Source: a virus. From it: a DNA stretch of 64,000 bases. The notes beneath the pieces are model-generated. The model did not search any database, was not told where the DNA came from, and saw only the letters and a program-made list of their open reading frames with translations. The first letter of the stretch is position 1, and every line of letters starts with the position of its first letter. The stretch lies in the IMG/VR virus record IMGVR_UViG_3300044644_001125, positions 147,623 through 211,622 of that record. The stretch is one strand, 5' to 3'. The position numbers and the translations under genes were made by a program. Shown in pieces: positions 22,223-31,516 of the stretch.

Positions 22223-22270
22223 ATGATACCAAAGTCAGTATTAACTGCCCATTTTTGAGATAAAGCCCAC

Positions 22271-22720
22271 ATGCGAGCAAAAGAATTTATAGTTAACGTA
22301 AATGTGCCGATTCGGATTAAACTTGCCGGAAACGGCCAGCCCGATATCGATATGCCTGGATATAGTAGCCAGCCGCAGAATATTAACATTAATTTACCAG
22401 ATAGCAATACAAAGCCATCCGGTAATCAAACCAATCTCGATAAATTGAGTGGTAGAGCGAGTGGGTACGGCGATCATCCTAAAGAACGTGAAGTTAAAAC
22501 GGTAAGCTATGATGAACCGAAAGATCCACAGGAATTGGAACAAAATCCAATCTTTGTACCACCACTGCAGCAACAAATTGAAATACAAAAAGCACAAGCT
22601 GGGAAACAAAGCCCAGTTATCTCTGACTTACTTCAAGATGAAGAAGAACCAGACGAAGGCAATAACTATTATGATGAATCCGATGATTACTCTGAGATAG
22701 TTACTAGAAATCAACGTTAA
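22271..22720 (+). CDS. probable virion-associated protein with capsid-targeting-like N-terminus
   Basis: 149 residues. MRAKEFIVNV resembles other MR..E(F/I) starts in this window. The rest is low in hydrophobics, Gln/Asn/Pro-rich and then acidic (DEEEPDEGNNYYDESDDY), probably disordered. A packaged internal protein or scaffold component is plausible. Confidence 0.58.
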   Translation: MRAKEFIVNVNVPIRIKLAGNGQPDIDMPGYSSQPQNININLPDSNTKPSGNQTNLDKLSGRASGYGDHPKEREVKTVSYDEPKDPQELEQNPIFVPPLQQQIEIQKAQAGKQSPVISDLLQDEEEPDEGNNYYDESDDYSEIVTRNQR

Positions 22721-22741
22721 TCAAGGAATGGTGAATCACTA

Positions 22742-23512
22742 ATGTCCATTCAGAAGATTAAAGCAGGCCGTGTAAAATCAGTAAGCGTTGATGATTACGT
22801 TGGCGACAAAGGTACCTTATTTTATGATGAGGACCTTGGTGACTTGCGTCTTTCAGATGGAGTCACACTAGGTGGTATTCCTTTAAATTCAGGTAGTAGT
22901 TCTTCTGGTACTACACGTACTGTATTAACACCAAATATGCCACCTGTTGGCGTCGCTGGTGCTATGTGGTACAACCCAGATACTTCTACTTTGTATATTA
23001 GTCAAGGTGTTTCTTGGATCCCTATAACTTCACCTGATTCTGATGACATAAGTAGTGTACATGATATTCCATTGGGCAATGGTTTATATGTAAGTCAAAG
23101 TGGTGAACTTAGTGTTGACTTTTCTATAATTACAGTTCCAGTTGCAACTGAAAATTCCTACGGTGTTGTGAAAGTTGGTAATGGTTTGAATATAGATCAA
23201 GCCGGTGTTCTTAGTGTTGATTTGACTACAACTCCAGAATCATTACCGACAGCAACACAAACTGCAATTGGTGCTATCAAAGTCGGTACTGGTTTGGCTG
23301 TTGATACTACTGGGTCGTTAAATGTTAATTTATCACCTACTCAATTACCAATAGCGACAACAACTAGCCCAGGTGCTATCACATTGGGTCCTGGACTTGG
23401 ATTAACTGAAGATGGTGCAGTCACGGTAACAGTATATACAAATAATGATGGTGGAACGCCTGTATCAAACTATGGTGGTATTACACCCTATGATGGTGGA
23501 GGAGTTATCTAA
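22742..23512 (+). CDS. tail-fibre or adaptor protein
   Basis: 256 residues. The N-terminal part ([17 protein letters not shown]) resembles the Mtd-N-like attachment module found in several proteins here. Residues about 110-230 hold three repeats of the form A(T)..(S/A)(Y/P)G.(V/I)KVG.GL..D..G.L.V. Ends at a one-base overlap (TAATG) with the collagen-like fibre. Confidence 0.7.
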   Translation: MSIQKIKAGRVKSVSVDDYVGDKGTLFYDEDLGDLRLSDGVTLGGIPLNSGSSSSGTTRTVLTPNMPPVGVAGAMWYNPDTSTLYISQGVSWIPITSPDSDDISSVHDIPLGNGLYVSQSGELSVDFSIITVPVATENSYGVVKVGNGLNIDQAGVLSVDLTTTPESLPTATQTAIGAIKVGTGLAVDTTGSLNVNLSPTQLPIATTTSPGAITLGPGLGLTEDGAVTVTVYTNNDGGTPVSNYGGITPYDGGGVI

Positions 23513-24591
23513 TGGCAATTTCAATTCAACTTAGACGTGGTTTAGCAATTGAATGGTCTACAGTCAATCCGTTATTGGCTGAAGGCGAGTTGGCAGTTGA
23601 ACTAGATACTGGTCTATATAAACTTGGTGATGGTGTTCGTCTTTGGAACGACTTACCTTATTCATCAGGTCCTCCTGGTCCACAAGGTCCGCAGGGTATT
23701 CAAGGTCTAGTTGGTCCAAAAGGTGCTGATGGTATAATCGGTCATGATGGTGCAGTTGGTCCACAAGGTCCTATTGGTCCCGAAGGTCCAGCCGGTCCTG
23801 CAGGCCCACGATACACTTTACCTAAAGCAACAGATTGTAAACTAGGTGGTGTAATGATCGGCGATGGTTTAATCGTCGATTCTTCTGGAAAAATATCAGT
23901 AGATCCAAGTTTTACTAGTGCAGTTAGTATATTAGTAGATGAAGATTTACCAGCCGGTTCTTATGTTAACTTCTTTAGTGATGCTGGTGTTGCTAAAGCA
24001 AGATTGGCTAGTGCTGTTTCAACTGAGTTTGAGGCATATGGTTTTGTTACAACTGCTTGGTTAGTCGGCGATATTGCCACAGTCTATCTACAAGGTAAAA
24101 ATGATATTGACGGTGCTGTTGTACCGATCGGTACTTTATTCCTTAGTACGGTACCAGGTGAATTTACAGATATTCCACCAGTAAACGCTGGTAACATCGT
24201 ACAGAAATTAGGGTATTCTTTCTGTGGATGTGCAATACAAACTACAATTGGTGTTGTGGTTGAGTTGGCAGTTCAATCTGCTTCGAAAAATGTTTTAGTA
24301 TTAGACAATGGTCAGATTCGTGAATTGGGACCAGCTGAATCTATTTCAGGTGCAATCTATGGTATATTCACAACCGAGAAAATTGCGATAATAAACAATC
24401 AAATATTACTACCATCTGAACCTCAAGGAATGATTGTTCATGGTGTTATGATTGTTTACGATAATAATGGGGTTATTACTGAATACGATAGCGTTTCTGT
24501 ATCGAGTAGTAACGGTAAGTATTATGCTTCTTTAAATGAGTTATATGATGTAAATGGACATGGTGTGGTATCGTACTTAGCAAAGGGATAG
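23512..24591 (+). CDS. collagen-like tail-fibre protein
   Basis: 359 residues. An N-terminal Mtd-N-like module ([31 protein letters not shown]) is followed by a Gly-X-Y collagen segment at about residues 54-100 ([14 protein letters not shown], then [12 protein letters not shown]) and a beta-rich C-terminal region. Collagen repeats form trimeric stalks in fibres. Confidence 0.82.
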   Translation: MAISIQLRRGLAIEWSTVNPLLAEGELAVELDTGLYKLGDGVRLWNDLPYSSGPPGPQGPQGIQGLVGPKGADGIIGHDGAVGPQGPIGPEGPAGPAGPRYTLPKATDCKLGGVMIGDGLIVDSSGKISVDPSFTSAVSILVDEDLPAGSYVNFFSDAGVAKARLASAVSTEFEAYGFVTTAWLVGDIATVYLQGKNDIDGAVVPIGTLFLSTVPGEFTDIPPVNAGNIVQKLGYSFCGCAIQTTIGVVVELAVQSASKNVLVLDNGQIRELGPAESISGAIYGIFTTEKIAIINNQILLPSEPQGMIVHGVMIVYDNNGVITEYDSVSVSSSNGKYYASLNELYDVNGHGVVSYLAKG

Positions 24592-24593
24592 CA

Positions 24594-24788
24594 ATGATAA
24601 TAAGGGATTTTTACTTCGGGGCATGGGCCATCGAACGTGGGGTTGAGTATAGTATAACAGAAGGGAAATTAGAATTGAAAATAAGCAAATCAGAATTCGA
24701 TGCACTACAAGCGGAATATATCGCAACTGTCAAACCGGTTCTTGACCAAGTTAGGTCAATCATACGAATGATTAACCAATCACGTTAA
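24594..24788 (+). CDS. small protein in the tail-fibre cluster
   Basis: 64 residues, charged, with a long predicted helix at the end (VKPVLDQVRSIIRMINQSR). It starts three bases after the fibre stop; possibly a fibre chaperone, but there is no motif. Confidence 0.55.
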   Translation: MIIRDFYFGAWAIERGVEYSITEGKLELKISKSEFDALQAEYIATVKPVLDQVRSIIRMINQSR

Positions 24789-24792
24789 ACTT

Positions 24793-24818
24793 AAATCCCT
24801 GTTTTAACAGGGATTTTT
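24793..24818 (+). terminator. intrinsic terminator
   Basis: Stem AAATCCCTGTT/AACAGGGATTT followed by TT. It isolates the fibre operon from the TnpB element. Confidence 0.87.
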
Positions 24819-24859
24819 CATTATGGTATATCTTAATTTAAACGATTTAAAGCTATAAT

Positions 24860-26170
24860 ATAGCAATCATCGTAAGAAGTCAACCACCCAACGATATACA
24901 TTCGTAGAGTTTGCCCACTCCAACGACTAACTGCGATATCGCCGCAGATCTCTCGATTTTAGTAGTCATTTTCTGTAAGGCCTCTGGGATTACTCCCACA
25001 TCGCCAGTTGCGTGCGATGATAACTGGACCCCATAAGTAAGGCGTTGCCCTTCATGGAGTATATTCGTGGCAGCATTTAGATCCCGGTCATGGACTTCGC
25101 CACACGAGGGGCATTCCCATTCACGTGTATTTAAATCCAAGGATTCGAGTTTATGACCGCAGCAAGAACAGGTCTTACTACTTGGATAAAAACGACCCAC
25201 TTCTTGAACTAGAACACCAGCCCATTCCGCTTTATATTTGATCATCTCTGAAAGAGTAGACCAAGCAATTTCATGGATTACTCTGCTGAGTTTCCGGTTC
25301 TTAAGTAGATTACTGACTGCCAAATCTTCTAAGTAGATCACATCATTGGTAGCCACTATGTACTTACTAAGGATGTGATAATACTCATTTCGCTGTCGCG
25401 TAATCTTGGAATGCAACCGAGCCACTTGAATACGAAGTTTCTCGTGGTTTTTGCTGCCTTTGGTAGTTCTTGCGAACTGCTTTTGTTTGCGTTTTAATAA
25501 CTGCTTGGTTTTCGCATGATACAGCAACGCATCTGGTTTAAGGAATCGAAGACCACTTGAAGTGATCATCAAATCTTTAATACCTAAATCAAAACCGACT
25601 TCTCGGTTTTTGTAATCTTGGGTTGGTACATCGGTTTCTATTAGCACAGAGGCATAATATCTGCCATCTTGGTTTTTAGAAACGGTTACCGATTTAATCT
25701 TAGCATCGGCTGGTAATGGTCTATGAATAACTGCTTTTACTTCTTTTAATTTTGGTAGCGTGATGAAGTTATCCGATACTCTAATACCTTTCCCACTGGT
25801 TCGGTATGACTGACGGCCATGCTTTGATTTGAATGAAGGTGGTTTTACTTTTGAACCTTTTCTTTTCCCCGTAATGGACTCGAAGAAATTCTTATACGCT
25901 GTCGCCAAGTCCATCGCTGCTCCCTGAAGGGCTAGGCTGTCTACTTCTTTCAAAAACTCAAATTCTTTCTTCAATGTAGGTAGAAGATTATTCATATCTA
26001 CCCAGGTAAGATGTTTCTGATTGTTCTTAAATCTATCTTGTTGATCTGCTAATAAGTAATTTGATACCCAACGTTTGCAGCCAAATATCTTCGATATCAG
26101 AACTTTTTGTTCTGCCGATGGGTATATTCGATATTTGTATGCAAGTAATTGTTTCATGTTTGTATTTATG
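24860..26170 (-). mobile_element. IS200/IS605-type element carrying tnpB only (element 1)
   Basis: The tnpB gene on the minus strand has no tnpA beside it. ATCGT/ACGAT can pair at 24869-24895, over the tnpB 3' end where the guide RNA and right end of such elements lie. Ends were not resolved; coordinates are approximate. Confidence 0.6.
24880..26157 (-). CDS. tnpB: TnpB RNA-guided endonuclease (element 1)
   Basis: 425 residues, intact. RuvC motif I is VGFDLGIKDLMITSSG, motif II is VIYLEDLAVSNL, the zinc ribbon is CSCCGHKLE...CPSCG, and motif III is HDRDLNAATNIL. TnpB cuts DNA guided by an omega RNA from its own element end and keeps the element in the population. This copy is clearly a different lineage from the one at 34901. 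It lies in the fibre cluster, on the opposite strand. Confidence 0.93.
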   Translation of the reverse strand: MKQLLAYKYRIYPSAEQKVLISKIFGCKRWVSNYLLADQQDRFKNNQKHLTWVDMNNLLPTLKKEFEFLKEVDSLALQGAAMDLATAYKNFFESITGKRKGSKVKPPSFKSKHGRQSYRTSGKGIRVSDNFITLPKLKEVKAVIHRPLPADAKIKSVTVSKNQDGRYYASVLIETDVPTQDYKNREVGFDLGIKDLMITSSGLRFLKPDALLYHAKTKQLLKRKQKQFARTTKGSKNHEKLRIQVARLHSKITRQRNEYYHILSKYIVATNDVIYLEDLAVSNLLKNRKLSRVIHEIAWSTLSEMIKYKAEWAGVLVQEVGRFYPSSKTCSCCGHKLESLDLNTREWECPSCGEVHDRDLNAATNILHEGQRLTYGVQLSSHATGDVGVIPEALQKMTTKIERSAAISQLVVGVGKLYECISLGG

Positions 26171-26232
26171 CATTTGCAAATATCTGTTTTTGATTAAAAT
26201 CAAGCATTTCAACCCATTTTTCAAAATAGTAT

Positions 26233-26240
26233 GTAAATAC
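26233..26240 (+). promoter_or_regulatory. late-promoter-like motif (TAAATACT)
   Basis: GTAAATACT about 145 bases before the Ala-rich fibre gene; a longer leader than usual, containing the hairpin CTATCA/TGATAG near 26308. Confidence 0.45.
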
Positions 26241-26382
26241 TTATATCAAAACTCAAATGATTTGAGTTCACTTTCTATCCTAATGGATAATCCCCGCTTG
26301 ATACTATCAATGGTGATAGTACAGCTATTCTCAGTTTACTTGTCTAAGGAAAAACAAGGCCAATAAAAAGGAGATTTTTAAA

Positions 26383-27627
26383 ATGGCAATTATCGTTCGT
26401 AACAAGAGTACCATTTATGGTTTAAACGCTGACTTAGCAGCACTTCAAGCTGCTGATGCTGCTGAATTAGCACGCGCTCAAGCTGCTGAAATAGTATTAA
26501 CAAACGACTTAGCTTCTGAAGTAACTCGCGCTACTGGCGTTGAAGGTTCTTTAGCTGCATTGCAAACTTCTGTAAAAACAAACTTAGTAGCTGCTATCAA
26601 TAGTGAAATCAGCCGTGCTGTTGCTGCTGAATTAGTATTAACAAATGGTTTGGCTCAAGAATTGGTTGACCGCGCTGCTGGCGATGCTAACTTACAAGGT
26701 CAAATTGACTCTTTAACTACTGCTTCTAGCGCTGCTCTTCAAGCTGCTATCGATGCTGAAGTTATCGCTCGTACAAATGCAGACAATGCTCTTCAAGCTG
26801 CTATCGATGCAGAGGCTTCTGCTCGTGACGCTGCTGTTGTAGCTGAAGCTGCTGCACGTACTGCTGCTGACGCGGTATTACAATCTGAAATTGACAACAT
26901 CATCAGCAACGTTGATCCAGTTGCTTTAGATTCATTAACTGAAATCGTTGCTTCTTTCCAAGCAATGGATGGCGACTTGTCAGACGCTATCGCTGCGTTG
27001 TCTTCTGGTTCTTCTTCTGCATTGACAGACGAAATCAACCGCGCTACTGCTGCTGAAGGCGTTCTTACAACTAACCTAGCTGCTGAAGCTGCACGTGCAT
27101 TAGCTGCTGAAGCTGCGCTTGCTGGTGACTTAGCTGCTGAAATTTCACGCGCTCTTGCTGCTGAAGCTGCTCTTCAATCTAACATCACTGCTGCTCTTTC
27201 AACAACTGCTGCTAACTTAGCTTCTGCTGTTGCTACTGCTGCTGCTGATTTGGCTACTGAAACTGCTCGCGCTACTGCTGCTGAAGGTGTATTAACTGAC
27301 GCACTTGCTGCTGAAGTTGTTCGCGCTACTGCTGCTGAAACTGCTCTTGACGTTTACTTCAAAGCTGCTGCTGCTGTTCCTGTATTGGAAAGCCGTATCG
27401 TTTCTTCTAACAAAATCACATTGTCTTTCGCTCCACAACAAGGCGTTAATGGCGTTATGAACTTTGCTACAGTTCGTTATATCGACGACAACGGCGTTGC
27501 ATATGACGCACCTGTAACTGTTGACTCTTCAGACGCTTCTGGCAAAACATTAGCGATTTCTGTTGACACTAGTGGTCAATGGGATGGATTCACTGTTTAC
27601 GTTCAATACGTTCACGCAATTGTTTAA
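26383..27627 (+). CDS. Ala-rich coiled-coil tail-fibre protein
   Basis: 414 residues. MAIIVRNKSTIYG is followed by about 300 residues of Ala-rich helical repeats (AAE..RA.AAE..L...LA.E), a long coiled-coil shaft, then a small beta-rich C-terminal domain (IVSSNKITLSFAPQQG to the end). AAGGAGA precedes the start. Codon use is strongly biased to GCT, as expected for a highly expressed late gene. Confidence 0.78.
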   Translation: MAIIVRNKSTIYGLNADLAALQAADAAELARAQAAEIVLTNDLASEVTRATGVEGSLAALQTSVKTNLVAAINSEISRAVAAELVLTNGLAQELVDRAAGDANLQGQIDSLTTASSAALQAAIDAEVIARTNADNALQAAIDAEASARDAAVVAEAAARTAADAVLQSEIDNIISNVDPVALDSLTEIVASFQAMDGDLSDAIAALSSGSSSALTDEINRATAAEGVLTTNLAAEAARALAAEAALAGDLAAEISRALAAEAALQSNITAALSTTAANLASAVATAAADLATETARATAAEGVLTDALAAEVVRATAAETALDVYFKAAAAVPVLESRIVSSNKITLSFAPQQGVNGVMNFATVRYIDDNGVAYDAPVTVDSSDASGKTLAISVDTSGQWDGFTVYVQYVHAIV

Positions 27628-27749
27628 TTGATAGATTTAATATAGGATACTTTTAGTATCCATTTGGACACTAAAACGCATCAAATATGTTAACCCAATG
27701 TATTTGGTGCGTTTTTATAAGATGTAAACATATAAGGAGATTTAAAAAT

Positions 27750-30700
27750 ATGGCTATTATTATTGCAAATGATGGAGATAGAGTAGTCGCTACCATCGCA
27801 GACCGTAATGCAATTGCTAAGAAATTTGACGGTATGCAAGTTACTGTTCAAGATGCAATCGCTGACGTTATTGCGGGAGAAGGCGAAGCACTTTATCAAT
27901 GGTCTGCATCAAAATCAAAATGGATTTTGATCGGCAAAGAAAACATTGACAGCTTAGAATTCATTTCTGAATCAGGCGTTTTAGTTGATGGTAAAGTTAC
28001 AACCTCTGAACATCCACAATCAGGTTTAGTTTGGGATTGTTATGTTATTGGGCAAGATGGTTCAGTTGTTGCTGATATCACTGCTCCTAGTATTATCAAC
28101 AACGAAATCAACATCGGCACCTTAATGTATGATGGATTAACTATCCACTTTTCATACGGTTTTGGTAGAATTCAAGCTACAGTTGCGGCTTTAATTGATG
28201 TTTATAACTTAGGAAGTTTAGATTCAAGCACACCTTCTAACATGAGCGGTTTCGTTTATGGTACAGGTACAATGATTTCTGCTAAATCGTTAACTGCTTC
28301 TGATGTTACTGATTTCACAACTGAAGTTGCTGCGTTAACTCAAGCATCTATCGATGCGAAAGCCCCTATTGCCAATCCTACTTTCACTGGCACTGTTTCT
28401 GGTATCACTAAAGGTATGGTTGGTCTTGGTAATGTTGACAATACAAGCGATATTAACAAACCAGTATCTACTGCTCAACAAACTGCTTTAGACACTAAAG
28501 CTGAATTGGCTGGTTCTGCTACTCAAGATTTCTCTGCTAACGTTGTTACTGTTTCTGGTAACATTTTACCAGCTGGTGCTAATATTGACATCGGTTCTTC
28601 TACTCAAAGATTCAAAACAATCTTTGTTGATGAAGCAAAATTGTCTACAAACACATTGTATATCGGTGATACTGCTATTTTGGGTACAACTGCACAAACT
28701 GTTAACATTCACACTGATCCAGGTCAAAGTTTAGATATCCAAACTTCTGGTTCTGGTACAACTGTTATCCAATCTGTAAGAGGCGTTAACGTTTCTACCA
28801 CAGGCATGAACTCTCCTGTTCAATTAAATGCTTATGGCGTTGGTTCTAATGTTGTATTAGGCGCAACTAACGAAATCCAAATGACAGCAAGCGGAATCGC
28901 GTTGAACGCTCCTGTTACCGCTTCTAGCTTAACATCTACTGGTAATTTGACAGTTGGTGGTAACTTAGTTGTTAATGGTACACAAACTACTATTAATTCT
29001 ACTACTGTTACGACTAAAGATAACATCATTATCTTAAACAATGGTGAAGCTGGTTCAGGTGTAACTGCTGGAACTGCTGGTTTCCGCGTAGACCGTGGCG
29101 ATTTAGTTGATTATGAATTGTCTTTCGACGAATCTGATGATTTCTTCAAAATCGGTGCACAGGGTTCAACTGAAATCATTGCAACTCGCCCATGGGCAAC
29201 TACAACTTTTGCTGCTGCTAATCACAACCACACAGTTGATTCATTAAGCAACGTCACAATTGCTGGTAAAGCTACTAATGACGTATTCAAATGGAGCGGT
29301 ACTGCTTGGGTTAATGGTCAAGTTACTAAAACTGAAGTTGGTTTAGGTAATGTTGATAACACTGCTGATTCAGCTAAACCAGTTTCTACTGCTCAAGCGG
29401 CTGCTTTGGCATTAAAAGCAGACGCGGCTAATCCTACATTCACTGGTACTGTAACTGGCGTTACTGCTACTATGGTTGGTTTAGGTTCAGTAGACAATGT
29501 TAAACAATTACCATATAGTCAAGCATTGGCTATTACTGGTGATGCTACTGCTTCTAGCACAAACTTAAGCACTGGAACTATCGCTGTTACTTTAGCTTCT
29601 GTTGGTACTGCTGGTTCTTACTTCAAAGTTACTACAGACGCAAAAGGTCGTGTAACTGCAGGTAATACTGCTCTAGTTGCTGCTGATATTCCTGATTTAG
29701 CTTGGAGTAAAATCACTTCTGGTACTCCAACTACATTAGCTGGTTATGGTATCACTGACGCGCAAGCTGTAAACACAAAATTAACAAGCATTGCTGGTTT
29801 ATCTAACTTAGCAACTGGTCTTGTTAAATTTACAAATGGCACAGCTTCTATCGATTCAACTGCTTATTTGACTTCTCAAACTGTTACAGCTACCATGGTT
29901 GGTTTGAACAATGTTGAAAACACTGCTGATGCTAATAAACCTGTATCTACTGCTCAACAAGCTGCTTTAGATCTTAAAGCTCCTTTGGCAAGCCCAACTT
30001 TCACTGGAACAGTTGGTGGTATCACTAAATCAATGGTCGGTTTAGGCTTAGTAGATAACACTGCTGATTTAAGCAAACCAATTTCTACAGCAACTCAAAC
30101 TGCTTTAGATCTTAAAGCGCCTTCTGCTAACCCAACTTTCACTGGTACTGTTTCTGGTATTACGAAAAGCATGGTTGGTTTGGCTAACGTTAATAACACT
30201 GCCGACTTAGCTAAACCAATTTCTACAGCAACTCAAACTGCTTTAGATTTAAAAGCTGATCAAGCTACCACTTACACCAAAACTGAAACAGATAGCCGTA
30301 TCCAAGCTGTTGTTGGCGCGGCTCCTGCTGCGTTAGATACATTGGTTGAATTGGCATCTGCTTTAGGTAATGACGCAAGTTACGCTTCTACTATCACAAG
30401 CTCATTGGCATTAAAAGCTCCTTTAGCAAGTCCAACTTTCACTGGTACTGTTTCTGGTATCACTGCTTCTATGGTTGGTCTTGGTTCAGTTACTAACGAC
30501 AAACAGTTGAAAGATAGCCAAACATTGGCTGTTACTGGAGACGCAACTGCGTCTGCTACTGCTTTGAATACTGGAACTATCGCTTTAACATTGGCGACTG
30601 TTACTGATTCAGGTACAGGTTCATTCAAAAAAGTAACTGTTAATGGTAAAGGTTTGGTTACAGGTACTGCTTCTGTTGCTCAAGCTGATATCACTGGCTT

Positions 30701-31409
30701 GTTAGGTGCTGGTTCTATTACTAACACAATGTTGGCTAATGGCGCGGTTGCTAACTTGTCTGGTACTAACACTGGCGACGAAACAGCTGCTACAATTAAA
30801 ACCAAATTGGGTATTTCTACTCTTTCTGGTTCTAACACTGGTGACCAAACCATTACCTTGACTGGTGATGCTAGCGGTTCTGGTACAGGTTCATTTGCTG
30901 TTACGTTATCTTCAGTTGGTACAGCTGGTTCTTACTATAAAGTAACTACTGATGCGAAAGGTCGTGTAACTGCTGGTGTTTCTGCTTTAGTTGCTGCTGA
31001 CATTCCTGCTTTGGATTGGGCGAAAATCACTTCTGGTAAACCAACTACTTTAGCTGGTTACGGTATTACTGATGCTGGTTATTTGAACATTCCGCAAGTA
31101 AGTAACTCAGCTAACTACACAACTGTATTAACTGATTCTGGTAAACATTTGTTACACCCAGCTGCTGATACAACTGCTAGAACATTCACTATTGCCGCGA
31201 ATGCTTCTGTAGCTTATCCAATTGGTACAACTATTGCGTTTGTTAACCAAAACGGTGCTGGTGCGTTAACTATTGCTATCGCAACTGACACAATGAGATT
31301 GGCAGGTGCTGGTACAACAGGAAGTAGAACCCTAGCAGCTAACGGTATTGCTACCGCTGTTAAAATTACATCTACTGAATGGATTATCAGTGGAACAAAC
31401 TTGACCTAA
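27750..31409 (+). CDS. very long tail-fibre protein with VGLGNVDNT repeats
   Basis: 1219 residues. It starts MAIIIANDGDRVVATIADR at 27750, after AAGGAGA; the earlier ATG at 27687 lacks a site. The body has many copies of the motif MVGLGNVDNT.D..KPVSTAQQ and of PTFTGTVSGIT, the fibre repeats known from T4-like distal fibres. Near residues 390-490 is a segment ending GSTEIIATRPWAT. The C-terminus (TIAANASVAYPIGTTI) is a typical fibre tip. Confidence 0.88.
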   Translation: MAIIIANDGDRVVATIADRNAIAKKFDGMQVTVQDAIADVIAGEGEALYQWSASKSKWILIGKENIDSLEFISESGVLVDGKVTTSEHPQSGLVWDCYVIGQDGSVVADITAPSIINNEINIGTLMYDGLTIHFSYGFGRIQATVAALIDVYNLGSLDSSTPSNMSGFVYGTGTMISAKSLTASDVTDFTTEVAALTQASIDAKAPIANPTFTGTVSGITKGMVGLGNVDNTSDINKPVSTAQQTALDTKAELAGSATQDFSANVVTVSGNILPAGANIDIGSSTQRFKTIFVDEAKLSTNTLYIGDTAILGTTAQTVNIHTDPGQSLDIQTSGSGTTVIQSVRGVNVSTTGMNSPVQLNAYGVGSNVVLGATNEIQMTASGIALNAPVTASSLTSTGNLTVGGNLVVNGTQTTINSTTVTTKDNIIILNNGEAGSGVTAGTAGFRVDRGDLVDYELSFDESDDFFKIGAQGSTEIIATRPWATTTFAAANHNHTVDSLSNVTIAGKATNDVFKWSGTAWVNGQVTKTEVGLGNVDNTADSAKPVSTAQAAALALKADAANPTFTGTVTGVTATMVGLGSVDNVKQLPYSQALAITGDATASSTNLSTGTIAVTLASVGTAGSYFKVTTDAKGRVTAGNTALVAADIPDLAWSKITSGTPTTLAGYGITDAQAVNTKLTSIAGLSNLATGLVKFTNGTASIDSTAYLTSQTVTATMVGLNNVENTADANKPVSTAQQAALDLKAPLASPTFTGTVGGITKSMVGLGLVDNTADLSKPISTATQTALDLKAPSANPTFTGTVSGITKSMVGLANVNNTADLAKPISTATQTALDLKADQATTYTKTETDSRIQAVVGAAPAALDTLVELASALGNDASYASTITSSLALKAPLASPTFTGTVSGITASMVGLGSVTNDKQLKDSQTLAVTGDATASATALNTGTIALTLATVTDSGTGSFKKVTVNGKGLVTGTASVAQADITGLLGAGSITNTMLANGAVANLSGTNTGDETAATIKTKLGISTLSGSNTGDQTITLTGDASGSGTGSFAVTLSSVGTAGSYYKVTTDAKGRVTAGVSALVAADIPALDWAKITSGKPTTLAGYGITDAGYLNIPQVSNSANYTTVLTDSGKHLLHPAADTTARTFTIAANASVAYPIGTTIAFVNQNGAGALTIAIATDTMRLAGAGTTGSRTLAANGIATAVKITSTEWIISGTNLT

Positions 31410-31417
31410 TAGAATTC

Positions 31418-31456
31418 CTGGGAACGATACGGTAATGTGCTGTATCGTTTCCCAGC
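31418..31456 (+). terminator. long hairpin terminating the fibre gene
   Basis: CTGGGAACGATAC pairs with GTATCGTTTCCCAG. There is no T-run; the late motif CTAAATAT follows at once. Confidence 0.65.
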
Positions 31457-31463
31457 TAAATAT
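31456..31463 (+). promoter_or_regulatory. late-promoter-like motif (CTAAATAT)
   Basis: Directly after the hairpin, about 55 bases before the FN3 gene. Confidence 0.6.
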
Positions 31464-31516
31464 CTTTTTTGAGGATTTAAAAACATGAATAAAACAAAAA
31501 TTAAAGGGAGAATTCT

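Noticed and set aside
27750-31409. Possible CRISPR or other DNA repeat array
   Set aside because: The repeats are codon-based fibre motifs in one long open frame with no regular spacers.
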